A stretch of 64,000 nucleotides of DNA, taken from Solirubrobacter deserti (GTDB taxonomy: Bacteria; Actinomycetota; Thermoleophilia; Solirubrobacterales; Solirubrobacteraceae). The stretch is taken from NCBI RefSeq assembly GCF_027587175.1, contig NZ_JAPCID010000003.1:80507-144506 (forward strand), given 5' to 3'. The notes beneath the pieces are model-generated. The model had not been told where the DNA came from and made no database searches. It saw only the letters and a program-made list of their open reading frames with translations. The position numbers and the translations under genes are program-made. Below, piece by piece: positions 42,544 through 51,120 of the stretch; positions within the stretch are counted from its first letter, which is position 1; every line of letters begins with the position of its first letter.

Positions 42544-42604
42544 GCCCGGCGCCATCGGCCGAAACCGGCGGACGAAACCTTCTCCCAACCATGCCTGGAG
42601 AAGG
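42497..42604 (+). promoter_or_regulatory. yybP-ykoY (Mn2+) riboswitch with SD-sequestering switch
   Basis: The family landmark GAAGGGAAGTAG begins at 42497. Its GAAGG can pair with CCTTC (42578-42582) to close P1, and a GGTCAATA element lies between, as in yybP-ykoY RNAs. CCTTCTCC (42578-42585) can instead pair with GGAGAAGG (42597-42604), the Shine-Dalgarno for a TTG at 42612. Ligand-stabilised P1 would free the ribosome site. TerC/Alx genes are classic targets. The 5' 47 bases lie inside bioF. Confidence 0.68.
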
Positions 42605-42611
42605 ACCTTCG

Positions 42612-43577
42612 TTGTTTGCTGCTTCCTCTGCTGACGCGCTGAACCTGGACATCAACATTGCGACGTGGGCCGGGCTCGGCGGCCTGATCGTCGTGATGGC
42701 GATCTTCGACCTCGTGATCTATGCACGCGGGCACACCCCGAGCGTGCGCGAGAACACGATCTGGTCGATCGGCTGGATCGCGATCGCGCTGCTGTTCGGC
42801 GCCGTGTTCTGGGCCTGGCAGGGCTCGGACGCCGGCTCGCAGTTCTATGCCGGTTACCTGCTCGAGCGCTCGCTCTCGCTCGACAACATCTTCGTCTTCG
42901 CGGTGATCTTGAGCTACTTCGCCGTGCCCGGACTCCAGGCGCAGGCTCGCGTGTTGGCGTGGGGGATCATCCTCGCGCTCGTCCTGCGCCTGATCTTCAT
43001 CCTGCTCGGCGCGGCGTTGCTGAACGCGTTCCACATCACGTTCTACTTCTTCGGCCTGCTGCTGCTCTATACGGCCTGGAAGCTCGCGCGCCACGACGAC
43101 GCGGAAGTCGAGCCCGAGCACAACCCGGCGCTCAAGTTCATCCGCAAGCACGTGAAGATGACGCAGGAGTTCGACGGCAAGAAGGTCTTCACGCACGTCG
43201 ACGGCAAGCGGATCGCGACGCCGCTGCTCGCCGTCTTCGTCGTGATCGCGACGACGGACATCATCTTCGCCGTCGACTCGATCCCCGCGATCTTCGCCGT
43301 CACGCAGGAGTCGTTCATCGTGTTCGCGGCGAACGCGTTCGCGCTGATCGGCCTACGCGCGCTGTACTTCCTGCTCGTCGGCCTGATGGACAAGTTCGTC
43401 TATCTGACGCAGGGCCTGGCGTTCATCCTCGCGTTCATCGGCGTGAAGATGCTGCTGGTGGACATCTGGCACGTGCCGATCTGGTTGTCGCTGGCCGTGA
43501 TCGTCGTGACGCTGGTGCTCACCGCGCTGCTGTCGATGCGAGCCGACCGGAAGAAGCACGCCGCGTCGGCAGCGTGA
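42612..43577 (+). CDS. TerC-family membrane protein
   Basis: The protein has 9 or so hydrophobic segments, including LVIYARGHTPSVRENTIW, ERSLSLDNIFVFAVI (acidic ion-site motif), TTDIIFAVDSIPAIFAVT and LRALYFLLVGLMDKF. This is the TerC/Alx family linked to tellurite resistance and manganese export. I place the start at TTG 42612 because a perfect GGAGAAGG lies 7 bases upstream. ATG 42591 would lie in the loop of that hairpin and adds 7 residues. A Mn2+ riboswitch fits metal export. Confidence 0.85.
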   Translation: MFAASSADALNLDINIATWAGLGGLIVVMAIFDLVIYARGHTPSVRENTIWSIGWIAIALLFGAVFWAWQGSDAGSQFYAGYLLERSLSLDNIFVFAVILSYFAVPGLQAQARVLAWGIILALVLRLIFILLGAALLNAFHITFYFFGLLLLYTAWKLARHDDAEVEPEHNPALKFIRKHVKMTQEFDGKKVFTHVDGKRIATPLLAVFVVIATTDIIFAVDSIPAIFAVTQESFIVFAANAFALIGLRALYFLLVGLMDKFVYLTQGLAFILAFIGVKMLLVDIWHVPIWLSLAVIVVTLVLTALLSMRADRKKHAASAA

Positions 43578-44511
43578 CCTCCTGGTGCTCGTGCGTGCAC
43601 GGCGGGCCGTCGGCCACGTGCAGGCGCAGCTTCTCGAGGTTCATCACCACTGACGCGACCGTCACGGTCTGCTCGACCCACGGGTCAGCCGGGTCGACGT
43701 GACGGCAGACGCCCTTCGGGTGGCCCGTATGGTCCCGAAGGGCGTCGAGCAGCGGTTGGGTCTTCACGACCTCCAGCCGCTGACGGGTCGTCGGGGACTC
43801 GGCGGCCATCACGTCGATGCCGCGCTTGGGGGGCTCGATGAAGTGGTTGGTGTGGGCGCCGACCGCGCCGCGGATGACGTTGGCGCCGCCCGGGTTGAGC
43901 TCCACGTGGGCGACGTCCCCGGGAGTGGCGACGGTCACGGCGGAGGAGGCGCTGACGGTGGCCGCGGTGAGCCGTGCGATCGCCTCGTCGACGGTGGCGG
44001 CAGTGCTCAGCGTCTGGTGGATCAGCAGGTGGATCGGGGTGCCGTCGGTGCCGCCGTCGGCGCTCGTGCGCAGGATGTTCAGGCAGACGCCCAGACCGTG
44101 GCCGTTGAGCCCGATCTTGGCCAGGATGCCGGCCTCGGTGAGCGTGGCGAACCAGCCGTGGGGGTGCTCCACGATGTGGATGACGGTGGAGGCGGACAGG
44201 TCCGGATGCCAGTCCCAGTTCTGGGCGAGCAGGCCGCCGGCGCCCTGGACGCTGCATTCGTCCGCGCCGGCGAGGATCTCCGTGCGGGCGTTGACCGCAC
44301 GCAGGGCGTGGGGGTCGACGTTGGCCCCGCGCGCGATCGCGTCGATCTCGAGGTGCGGCGGGAGCTCGTCCGGGACGCGGGCGTTGCGCTCCGCGAACAT
44401 GCGGCGGTAGACGGCGACCGTGTGCTGGACCTGGGTCGCCATGGCTCGTCCGAACGCCTCGCCCCGCTGCTCCGGCGTGGCCTCGTCCGAGCGGTGGACG
44501 GGGAACGTCAT
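43519..44511 (-). CDS. C45-type acyltransferase/hydrolase (Ntn fold)
   Basis: The 330-residue protein has ADECSVQGAGGLLAQNWDW, with Cys86 as the expected N-terminal nucleophile freed by self-cleavage, the mark of the C45/acyl-CoA:6-aminopenicillanic-acid acyltransferase family. Later motifs are KIGLNGHGLGVCLN and GAHTNHF. The start overlaps the deacetylase stop (ATGA). The 3' end overlaps convergent terC by 59 bp. The substrate may be an amide; the exact reaction is unknown. Confidence 0.75.
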   Translation of the reverse strand: MTFPVHRSDEATPEQRGEAFGRAMATQVQHTVAVYRRMFAERNARVPDELPPHLEIDAIARGANVDPHALRAVNARTEILAGADECSVQGAGGLLAQNWDWHPDLSASTVIHIVEHPHGWFATLTEAGILAKIGLNGHGLGVCLNILRTSADGGTDGTPIHLLIHQTLSTAATVDEAIARLTAATVSASSAVTVATPGDVAHVELNPGGANVIRGAVGAHTNHFIEPPKRGIDVMAAESPTTRQRLEVVKTQPLLDALRDHTGHPKGVCRHVDPADPWVEQTVTVASVVMNLEKLRLHVADGPPCTHEHQEVTLPTRRASSGRLASTAAR

Positions 44512-45293
44512 GACACGACGAAGGCTGCCACATCCCCGTGGGTCGCGAACCATGCGTCGGCGCGGTCCTTGATGGCGGTGATGAGCTCTTCCAGCAGCTG
44601 CGCGCGGTATCCGCGGCCGATCACCTCGGGGTGCATCGTGAACGTGATGTGACGGCGGTCGCGGACGGCTGACTCGAACTCGCGCAGCCACGTGTCCAGG
44701 AAGGCCTGCGGGCTGGTGAACGCGTCGCCGCGGCCCGCCTTCCAGTGCAGGTGCGGCCAGTCGTCGAGGCTCCAGTGGACGGGGATCTCGAGCAGGCCGT
44801 TGTCCAACGTGTACGGGCGGTCGTCGCCCATCAGGCTGCTGTCGTACGTGAAGCCGTGGTCGTGCAGCAGCTGCAGGGTCGTCGGCGTCAGTTCCCAGGA
44901 GGGGGAGCGGTAGCCCGTGGGGGTCGCGAGCGGGGCAAGCGCCTCCAGGCCGCGCTCGATCTCCTCGCGCTGCTGGGCTTCCGTGGCCGTGTCCGAGCGC
45001 AGATGCATGTGGCCGTGGTGGCCGAGCTCGTGGCCTTCGTCGTGGATCCGCTTGATCGCCTCGGGGTGCAGCTCCGCCGTGTAGCCGGGCACGTAGAACG
45101 TGCCCTTGATGCCGTGGCGGTCGAGGATGTCGAGGATGCGCGGCAGGCCGCGCGTGATCCCGTAGCGGGCTTCGGACAGGGTGCTCAGCCGCTGCTCATA
45201 CGCGGGGTCCTCGCCGAGCCAGCCGGATTCGGCGTCGACGTCGAAGGTCAGCGAGATAGCCACCGAAGCTCGATTTGGCCAGTCCGTTCGCAT
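44508..45293 (-). CDS. Polysaccharide-deacetylase-family hydrolase (PuuE-like)
   Basis: The 261-residue NodB-fold protein shows LTFDVDAESGW (metal Asp), KGTFYVPGY, HELGHHGHMH (metal His), GYRSPSWELT and a final ITFTMHPEVIGRG. It lacks a signal peptide, like PuuE/allantoinase-type amidohydrolases, so small cytosolic amides are more likely than cell-wall sugar. It is co-transcribed with the C45 hydrolase. Confidence 0.82.
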   Translation of the reverse strand: MRTDWPNRASVAISLTFDVDAESGWLGEDPAYEQRLSTLSEARYGITRGLPRILDILDRHGIKGTFYVPGYTAELHPEAIKRIHDEGHELGHHGHMHLRSDTATEAQQREEIERGLEALAPLATPTGYRSPSWELTPTTLQLLHDHGFTYDSSLMGDDRPYTLDNGLLEIPVHWSLDDWPHLHWKAGRGDAFTSPQAFLDTWLREFESAVRDRRHITFTMHPEVIGRGYRAQLLEELITAIKDRADAWFATHGDVAAFVVS

Positions 45294-45323
45294 CTCGCGG
45301 AATTGTTGCCGATCACACGGTCA

Positions 45324-46579
45324 ATGACCGCGATCCTGTTCCAGGAGGCCGCCCGCACCGCTGAGCTCCGCTCGATCCTCGAGGCCGGCCTCGTCCGCTC
45401 CGTCTACCAGCCGATCGTCGACCTCGACACGCGTGAGGTCGTCGGCTATGAAGCGTTGGCGCGAGGCCCGGTCGGGTCGCCGCTCGAACGCCCCGACCTG
45501 CTGTTCGAGGCCGCCCGCGCGTGCGGGCTGGTCGAAGAGCTCGAGTGGGCGTGCCGCGCCGCCGCGCTGCGCGGCGCCCTGGACGCCCGGCTGCGCAAGA
45601 CGCTGTTCGTCAACGTCGAGCCGTCGCTGCTCGACGTCGCGATGCCCGAGGAGCTCATGGCCCTGTTCGCGCGCGCGACGCGCGAGCTCGAGGTCGTGAT
45701 CGAGTTGACCGAGCGCGCCCTGACCGACAAGCCCGCCGAGATGCTGGCCCGCGTCGAGACCATGCGCTCGCGCGGCATGATGATCGCACTCGATGACATC
45801 GGCGCCGACCCCCGCTCGCTCGCGCTGATGCCGTTCGTGAACCCGGAGGTCATCAAGCTCGACCTGCGGCTCGTGCAGGAGAACCCGTCGCCCGCGATCG
45901 CCGCCATCGTGCACGCCGTCAACGCCGAGGCCGAGCGCCCGGCGCGGTCCTGCTCGCCGAGGGCATCGAGACCGAGGAGCAGCTGGCGGTCGCGCTCGCG
46001 CTGGGCGCCCGCTACGGCCAGGGGTGGCTCTTCGGCCGGCCGGGCGAGCTGCCGGCCGGCACCGCTCCCGTGCCCGCGCCGCTCGCCGCGCGCCGCCCCT
46101 CTGTGCCCGCCCCGGCGTCCCCCTACCGCGCCGTCGCCGCCCGCGTGCGGCCCCGCCGCGGCACCAAGGCGCTGCTGCTGGCCATCTCCCGCCACCTCGA
46201 GGCCCAGGTGGCGGCGCAGGGCGAATCCGCGGTGGTCTTCGCCGCCTTCCAGGAGGCGCGCCACTTCACCCCGCGCTCTGCCGCTCGCTACGAGAAGCTG
46301 GCCGCGTCGGCCGCTCTGGTCGGCGCGCTGGGCGTCGGTTTGACGGCCGAGCCCGTCCCGGGCGTGCGCGGCGCGGACCTCGACGTCGACGACGCCCTCG
46401 CGGGCGAGTGGAACGTGACCGTCGTCGCTCCGCACTTTGCGGCGGCGTTCGTCGCGCGCGACCTCGGCGACACCGATTGTGCGGACATGGAGCGGCGCTT
46501 CGACTTCTGCCTGACCTACGATCGCGACCTCGCTGTGGAGGCCGCGCGCGGGTTGCTCGCGCGCATCGCTCCGCGGTAG
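45324..46579 (+). pseudogene. EAL-DICT protein with one-base frameshift
   Basis: The frame from ATG 45324 encodes an EAL phosphodiesterase (VVGYEALARG, FVNVEPSLLD, MIALDDIGADPRSL, VIKLDLRLV). At 45936-45942 the frame breaks: GAGCGC is followed by CCGGCG where one added base would give the expected TGAVLLAEGIETEEQ. The continuing frame to 46579 carries a DICT domain (ESAVVFAAFQEARHFTP, FDFCLTYDRDL). With the base restored, a ~418-residue c-di-GMP phosphodiesterase with sensory domain results. It is either a real mutation or a sequence error. Confidence 0.8.
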
Positions 46580-46616
46580 GGGGGAGAACTTTTCGCTCCT
46601 CCGCCTAGGTGGGGGA

Positions 46617-48320
46617 GTGAAGCACTCCAACGGGTTGCAAAACGGGCGGCGGCATGCAAGCTTGCCGCCCATCAGGGGATTGATCGCCACTCAGGCTGCG
46701 CTGATCGCGCTGCTCGTGGTCGCCGCGTCAGCGCAGGCGGGGACGATGCACGTCTACTCGTGCCACACGCCGACCGGCACCCCCGTCGGAGTCCACGGAT
46801 GGAGCCACACAGCGGGCTTGGATCGCGGTCAGGCGTTCAGCGACTGCGAGAACGGACCGTACGGCGCGCTCTACGTCCGCGCAGGCGGCCGTCCCTTGCC
46901 CGAAACCGTTTCGTGGGCCTTCAGCGCCGTGGCAGACACCTCGATCATCGGGTTCGCGGCGGCGGCGTGCTTGCGCTCCTTCACCGTGGATTCCGGACCG
47001 ATCGGTGTCGCCGGCTTGGGCTGGCCGAACGCGCTGCCGCTCAGGTCGGCGCAGGGAGGTCCCTGGACCTCGAAGGGCGAAGTCGGCTGTCACGGCGGCT
47101 CCTCCTACTGGGCCGACGTTCGGAACACCTTTCAGCGATCGGTTCCACCGGTCCCCAGCGTGCACTTCACCGCAGCGTGCTTGGTGCAGTGCTCGCTGCC
47201 CGTGCAGGCTTCGGTCGAGATCGCGAGTTTCCGCGCTGACATCCGTGACGATCAGGCCCCCCTCGTCAGCCAAGTGCGCGGAGCGCTCGCGTCGAACCTC
47301 TCGCACGCCGGCCGGGAAAGCGTCGATTTCGACGTGTCCGACAGGGGTGTCGGGGCCTACCGCGCCGTGGTCGAGGCGCGCCTGCTCGGCAAAGGCAACT
47401 GGCTCACGCTTTCCACGGTCCCGATCGGCCACGGACGCGTCTCGTGTCGAGAACTCGATGTCACCGCGCATCCGTACGAGTTCGACCATCCACAGCCCTG
47501 CCCGCTGACCCTCAGTGGCGCGCGAGTCGAGTTCGAGACCGACTCGCTCCCTCAGGGCGAACACGACTTCCGCGTCACCGTCGAGGACGCCTCCGGCAAC
47601 CGGACGCCGGTGATCACGGCGCGCAAGTTCCTGGCGAAAGAGCCTCCCGGAAGCGCGACACCCGCGCTCACGGCGGCTCCTCGGAACCTCATGCTCCGTG
47701 TCGAAGGCGCTGCCCGGCGCAGCCTGCCGAAGTCCGAGCCGTTCAGACTGCGCGGAAGCCTCACGGAGATCGACGGGCGCCCGCTCGCGGGCGCCACCCT
47801 GACCGTGCGGAGCCGTCCCTTCGTGCCGAAGGCGAACCTCGCCACCGGCGATTGGTCCGTCGTCGGGCAAGTGATCACCGGGCCGGACGGCAGGTTCGAC
47901 GCGCGGATTCCCGCCGGCGATTCGCGCACAGTGCAGGTCATGCGCGAGGCCGGCGACGGGCTCGCCGCGGTCGCGGCGCACGCGGATGTCATCGTTCCGG
48001 CCCAAGTGACCGCAAGCGCCCGTGCCACACGAATTCGCAACGGCCAATCCGCCGTGTTCACTGGGCGAGTTCGAGGTCCCATCCCCGCCGGAGGCGTCCT
48101 CGTCGCCCTCGAGGTTCGCGAACCGGGACGTTGGATCCCGGTCGCCACGACCCGCCGATGGGTCAGAACGAACGCCACAGGTCGCTTCCGGCTCGCATAC
48201 CGGTTCCGACGTACCTTCCAACCGTCGACCTATCGCTTCCGCGTGGTCGCGGCTGACGATTCCGCGTTCACCTACTCCCGCGGCGTGAGCCGCACCATCG
48301 ACGTGCAGGTGAGGCCATGA
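46617..48320 (+). CDS. Secreted multi-domain beta-sandwich protein A
   Basis: The start is GTG 46617; 567 residues. The N-terminal hydrophobic segment (ALIALLVVAASAQAG) is a signal. The ~130-residue N-terminal lectin-like part (MHVYSCHTP, SDCENGPYG, SWAFSAVADTSI) and the next Ig-like part (FDVSDRGVGAYRAV, TVEDASGNRTP) can be lined up with the protein at 49552. Further beta-sandwich repeats (GRPLAGATLTVRSRP, GPDGRFDARIPAG) follow. No catalytic motif is seen. It is coupled to the protease by ATGA. Confidence 0.75.
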   Translation: MKHSNGLQNGRRHASLPPIRGLIATQAALIALLVVAASAQAGTMHVYSCHTPTGTPVGVHGWSHTAGLDRGQAFSDCENGPYGALYVRAGGRPLPETVSWAFSAVADTSIIGFAAAACLRSFTVDSGPIGVAGLGWPNALPLRSAQGGPWTSKGEVGCHGGSSYWADVRNTFQRSVPPVPSVHFTAACLVQCSLPVQASVEIASFRADIRDDQAPLVSQVRGALASNLSHAGRESVDFDVSDRGVGAYRAVVEARLLGKGNWLTLSTVPIGHGRVSCRELDVTAHPYEFDHPQPCPLTLSGARVEFETDSLPQGEHDFRVTVEDASGNRTPVITARKFLAKEPPGSATPALTAAPRNLMLRVEGAARRSLPKSEPFRLRGSLTEIDGRPLAGATLTVRSRPFVPKANLATGDWSVVGQVITGPDGRFDARIPAGDSRTVQVMREAGDGLAAVAAHADVIVPAQVTASARATRIRNGQSAVFTGRVRGPIPAGGVLVALEVREPGRWIPVATTRRWVRTNATGRFRLAYRFRRTFQPSTYRFRVVAADDSAFTYSRGVSRTIDVQVRP

Positions 48321-49555
48321 AACGTCTTGCATTCCTGGTGTGCGCGCTGCTCTTGGGACCCATATCAGTTGCGACCGCGGAGCCGGTCGACGTGACGGCT
48401 CAGGCCAAAGCGGCGAACGCCGAGTTTCTCTTGCGTGCCACGCCGCCCGCGGCACCAGCAGCGATCTGCCTGGTCGACACCGGTGTCAACGCCAACCCGG
48501 ATACTGGTGGCGTGGTCGCGAAGTTCTCCCTCCCCGGGCTCGACGGGACCGACCAGAGTCCCACGCTTCACGGAACCCAGATGGCGATGCTCGCGAGTGC
48601 GGCTCCGAATGGCTACGGGATGGTCGGACTCTGGCCCTCGGCTCGCATCGTGAGTGTCCAAGCCAACTTCCCTGGCCAGGATGCCTTTGTCGTGACCGCC
48701 TACGTGCGAGGAATCGACGTGTGCACACGCGCTGCCGAGACCCACGGAGTGAGGGTGATCGTCGTGCCGATCGCCTCTGAATCGCCGCTCACCGAGGGAG
48801 AGCAACAGCAACTGCACGAGGTGGTCGCCGCGGCACGGGCTCAAGGCCTCAGCGTCGTCGTCGCGGCCGGCAACCTGGACGGGCGACCGGTCGGGACACC
48901 GGCCAACGCGCCCGGAGCTTTCTCCGTCGGCGCGTCGGACGCGGCCTCGGGCAGCCTCTGTGCGTCGAGCGCAACGGGTGCCCTGCTGCTGGCGCCAGGA
49001 TGCTCGATCGACGGCGCCGACCCCTCCACAGGGCAGCCGATCACGAGCCAGAGCGGGACCAGTGCCGCGGCGGTCATTGTCGGTACAGCGCTCGCCGCCC
49101 TGCGCACTTGGCGGCCCGACCTGGCGCCGGCGATTGCCGAACAGCTCCTCAACGAGACGGGCACAGCGACGTTGGCCGGTCGCAGGCTCAATCTTGCCGC
49201 CGCCTTCACCGCAGCCGGCCTTTCGACCGTCGTCCAACCTCCGGCCACTCCTGCCACGGTGCCACCACCCGTGCAGCCGACGCCAAAGCCGCGGCTTGTC
49301 AAGCCGCGAGTCACCGTGAAGTTCCGGGCGCGCGTGCTCACGGTGCGTGTGAGGAATCGTCCGGCAGGGACCACGGTCCAGGTACGCGTGTATGTAAGGA
49401 ACGGGAAGAGGCTGCGGCGGGTCGCGACACGTTCGCGCCAGGCGGCCACCATGCGGATCCGTGTCCGGCGTTGGTCCCGCGTGGTCGTCAAGTACACCGA
49501 CCCGAGCGCGGCGAGCACCGCGAGCCCGACCACGACGGTTTCACACAAGCGATGA
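48317..49555 (+). CDS. Secreted subtilisin-like serine protease (S8)
   Basis: The 412-residue protein has a signal peptide (LAFLVCALLLGPISVATA). The catalytic triad is D54 (CLVDTGVN), H85 (LHGTQMAML) and S249 (SGTSAAAV), with oxyanion Asn186 (VVAAGN). The C-terminal ~100 residues are an arginine-rich beta-sandwich (TVKFRARVLTVRVRN). There is no obvious inhibitor-type propeptide. It is sandwiched between two related secreted proteins with 4-bp overlaps, so the three probably work together at the surface. Confidence 0.85.
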   Translation: MKRLAFLVCALLLGPISVATAEPVDVTAQAKAANAEFLLRATPPAAPAAICLVDTGVNANPDTGGVVAKFSLPGLDGTDQSPTLHGTQMAMLASAAPNGYGMVGLWPSARIVSVQANFPGQDAFVVTAYVRGIDVCTRAAETHGVRVIVVPIASESPLTEGEQQQLHEVVAAARAQGLSVVVAAGNLDGRPVGTPANAPGAFSVGASDAASGSLCASSATGALLLAPGCSIDGADPSTGQPITSQSGTSAAAVIVGTALAALRTWRPDLAPAIAEQLLNETGTATLAGRRLNLAAAFTAAGLSTVVQPPATPATVPPPVQPTPKPRLVKPRVTVKFRARVLTVRVRNRPAGTTVQVRVYVRNGKRLRRVATRSRQAATMRIRVRRWSRVVVKYTDPSAASTASPTTTVSHKR

Positions 49556-51120
49556 GGCGCGCGATCGTGCTCATCGCGTGTGCGCTCAGCGCATGCCTCT
49601 TGCCGGCGAAGAGCGGCGCCCAGGTGTATGAGGTCCGCGCTTGCACGTCCGGCGCAACCGACACCAGCTGGACGAGCACATCGTCGACCGGAACGCTGTC
49701 CTCGGCGAGTTGTCCGGGAGCCGGGTTCTTCGCCGGTGATGCGCGTGGTCGCGGCGCGAGCTCGCACGGTTCTGCGGCGTCCTGGCGAGTCGCAGCACCG
49801 CCGTCGACGGTGATTCGGCGCATGACGGTCTCCCGGCACCTGAGCCGATGGTGGGATTGGCGCGCCGAGATCGTCACCGACGAAGGGGTCGTCCTCGATT
49901 CCTGTGACGTTCCTTGGTACCTCGTCTCCTGTGAACGCGGAGCCCCCGCGGCGTCGGGTCGGGCGAACACAGCGCAATTCGACGACCTCCGGACGAGAGC
50001 CGTCACGTTCCGCGTCGCATGCGGCACGAGCGGCGGGTGCACGAACGGCACCAACGAACACCGAGCTCTGATCGCCGTGTACCAGGCCACCTTGCAGATC
50101 GAGGATCCCGCGCCGCCGAGTGTCTCGGCGCTGAGCGGGAGCTTCAGCGATGCCGGGTGGCATCGCGGGACCGACTCGGTTTCGGTGTCGGCCAGCGACG
50201 CGAGCGGGATTCGGACGATGCGGCTGTTTGCGGGCAACAACGAGCTCGCCAGCAAGGCCGGCGCGTGCGACTACACGCGGATGCAGCCGTGCCAGGGCTC
50301 GATGAACGAGACCTTCGTGCTCGACACCGCGAAGGTGCCGGACGGGACGCATGAGCTGAAGGTGGTCGCCACCGACGCTGCGGACCAGCCCGCGGCCACG
50401 ACCGGGACGATTCGGGTGGACCGCACGGCGCCCGTGGCGCCGAGCGGGTTGAGCCTCACGCCCGACGAGAACGGGACCTACGCGCTGGCCTGGACCAACG
50501 GGGATCAAGGCACGGCCGCCCCGGTCGTGGCGGCCCGCTATGCGATCTGCGAGGAGGCGCCCGTGCAGACGTGTCAGGCTGCACAGCGCGTACGGACCCC
50601 GGTGGAGAAGCTGAGCCTGCCCGCAGGCAAGTACGCCCTGCGCGTGTGGTTGGAGGACGAAGCCGGGAACGCCGATCCGAGCCGGCACGCCACGGTTCCG
50701 GTGGACACGTCGGTGCAGCGGTCGCCGCGGGTCCTGGACACGAACCCGCCGATCCTGCTGCCCTCCGGGCCGGCGCCGTCGTCGCGGCTGAAGGTGACGA
50801 AGGCGCGGCGGTCCGGGTCCACGCTCACGCTGTCCGGCACGATCGCGCGGGGCGCGTCCGCGCGGATCACGGCGGGCGTCGCTCGCAGCCGCTCGGGCCG
50901 AATCCTCAGCAGCAGCCGGACGACCCCGCGCCAGGGGAAGTGGTCGATCCGGCTCAAGCTGTCGCCGACACTGCGCGCGGCCGGCGCGATGTATCTGACG
51001 CTGAGCTACGCCGGGCAGGCGGACTTCAGGAAGACGACGCTCAAGCGGCGGCTCGCGCGCTCGGCGTCGCGGAGCTCGAACACCGCGGTCGAGTTCAGCA
51101 TCGAGACGGGCCGCCGCTAG
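49552..51120 (+). CDS. Secreted multi-domain beta-sandwich protein B
   Basis: The 522-residue product starts at ATG 49552 (overlapping the protease stop). The signal is AIVLIACALSACLLPAKSGA. The N-terminal lectin-like part (YEVRACTSG, SSASCPG, SWRVAAPPSTVI) and the Ig-like part (VSASDASGIRTM, CDYTRMQPC, DGTHELKVVATDAADQ) parallel those of the first gene in the operon. A fibronectin-type segment and a C-terminal beta-sandwich (LTLSGTIARGASARI) follow. It is probably a divergent paralog. Confidence 0.75.
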   Translation: MRRAIVLIACALSACLLPAKSGAQVYEVRACTSGATDTSWTSTSSTGTLSSASCPGAGFFAGDARGRGASSHGSAASWRVAAPPSTVIRRMTVSRHLSRWWDWRAEIVTDEGVVLDSCDVPWYLVSCERGAPAASGRANTAQFDDLRTRAVTFRVACGTSGGCTNGTNEHRALIAVYQATLQIEDPAPPSVSALSGSFSDAGWHRGTDSVSVSASDASGIRTMRLFAGNNELASKAGACDYTRMQPCQGSMNETFVLDTAKVPDGTHELKVVATDAADQPAATTGTIRVDRTAPVAPSGLSLTPDENGTYALAWTNGDQGTAAPVVAARYAICEEAPVQTCQAAQRVRTPVEKLSLPAGKYALRVWLEDEAGNADPSRHATVPVDTSVQRSPRVLDTNPPILLPSGPAPSSRLKVTKARRSGSTLTLSGTIARGASARITAGVARSRSGRILSSSRTTPRQGKWSIRLKLSPTLRAAGAMYLTLSYAGQADFRKTTLKRRLARSASRSSNTAVEFSIETGRR

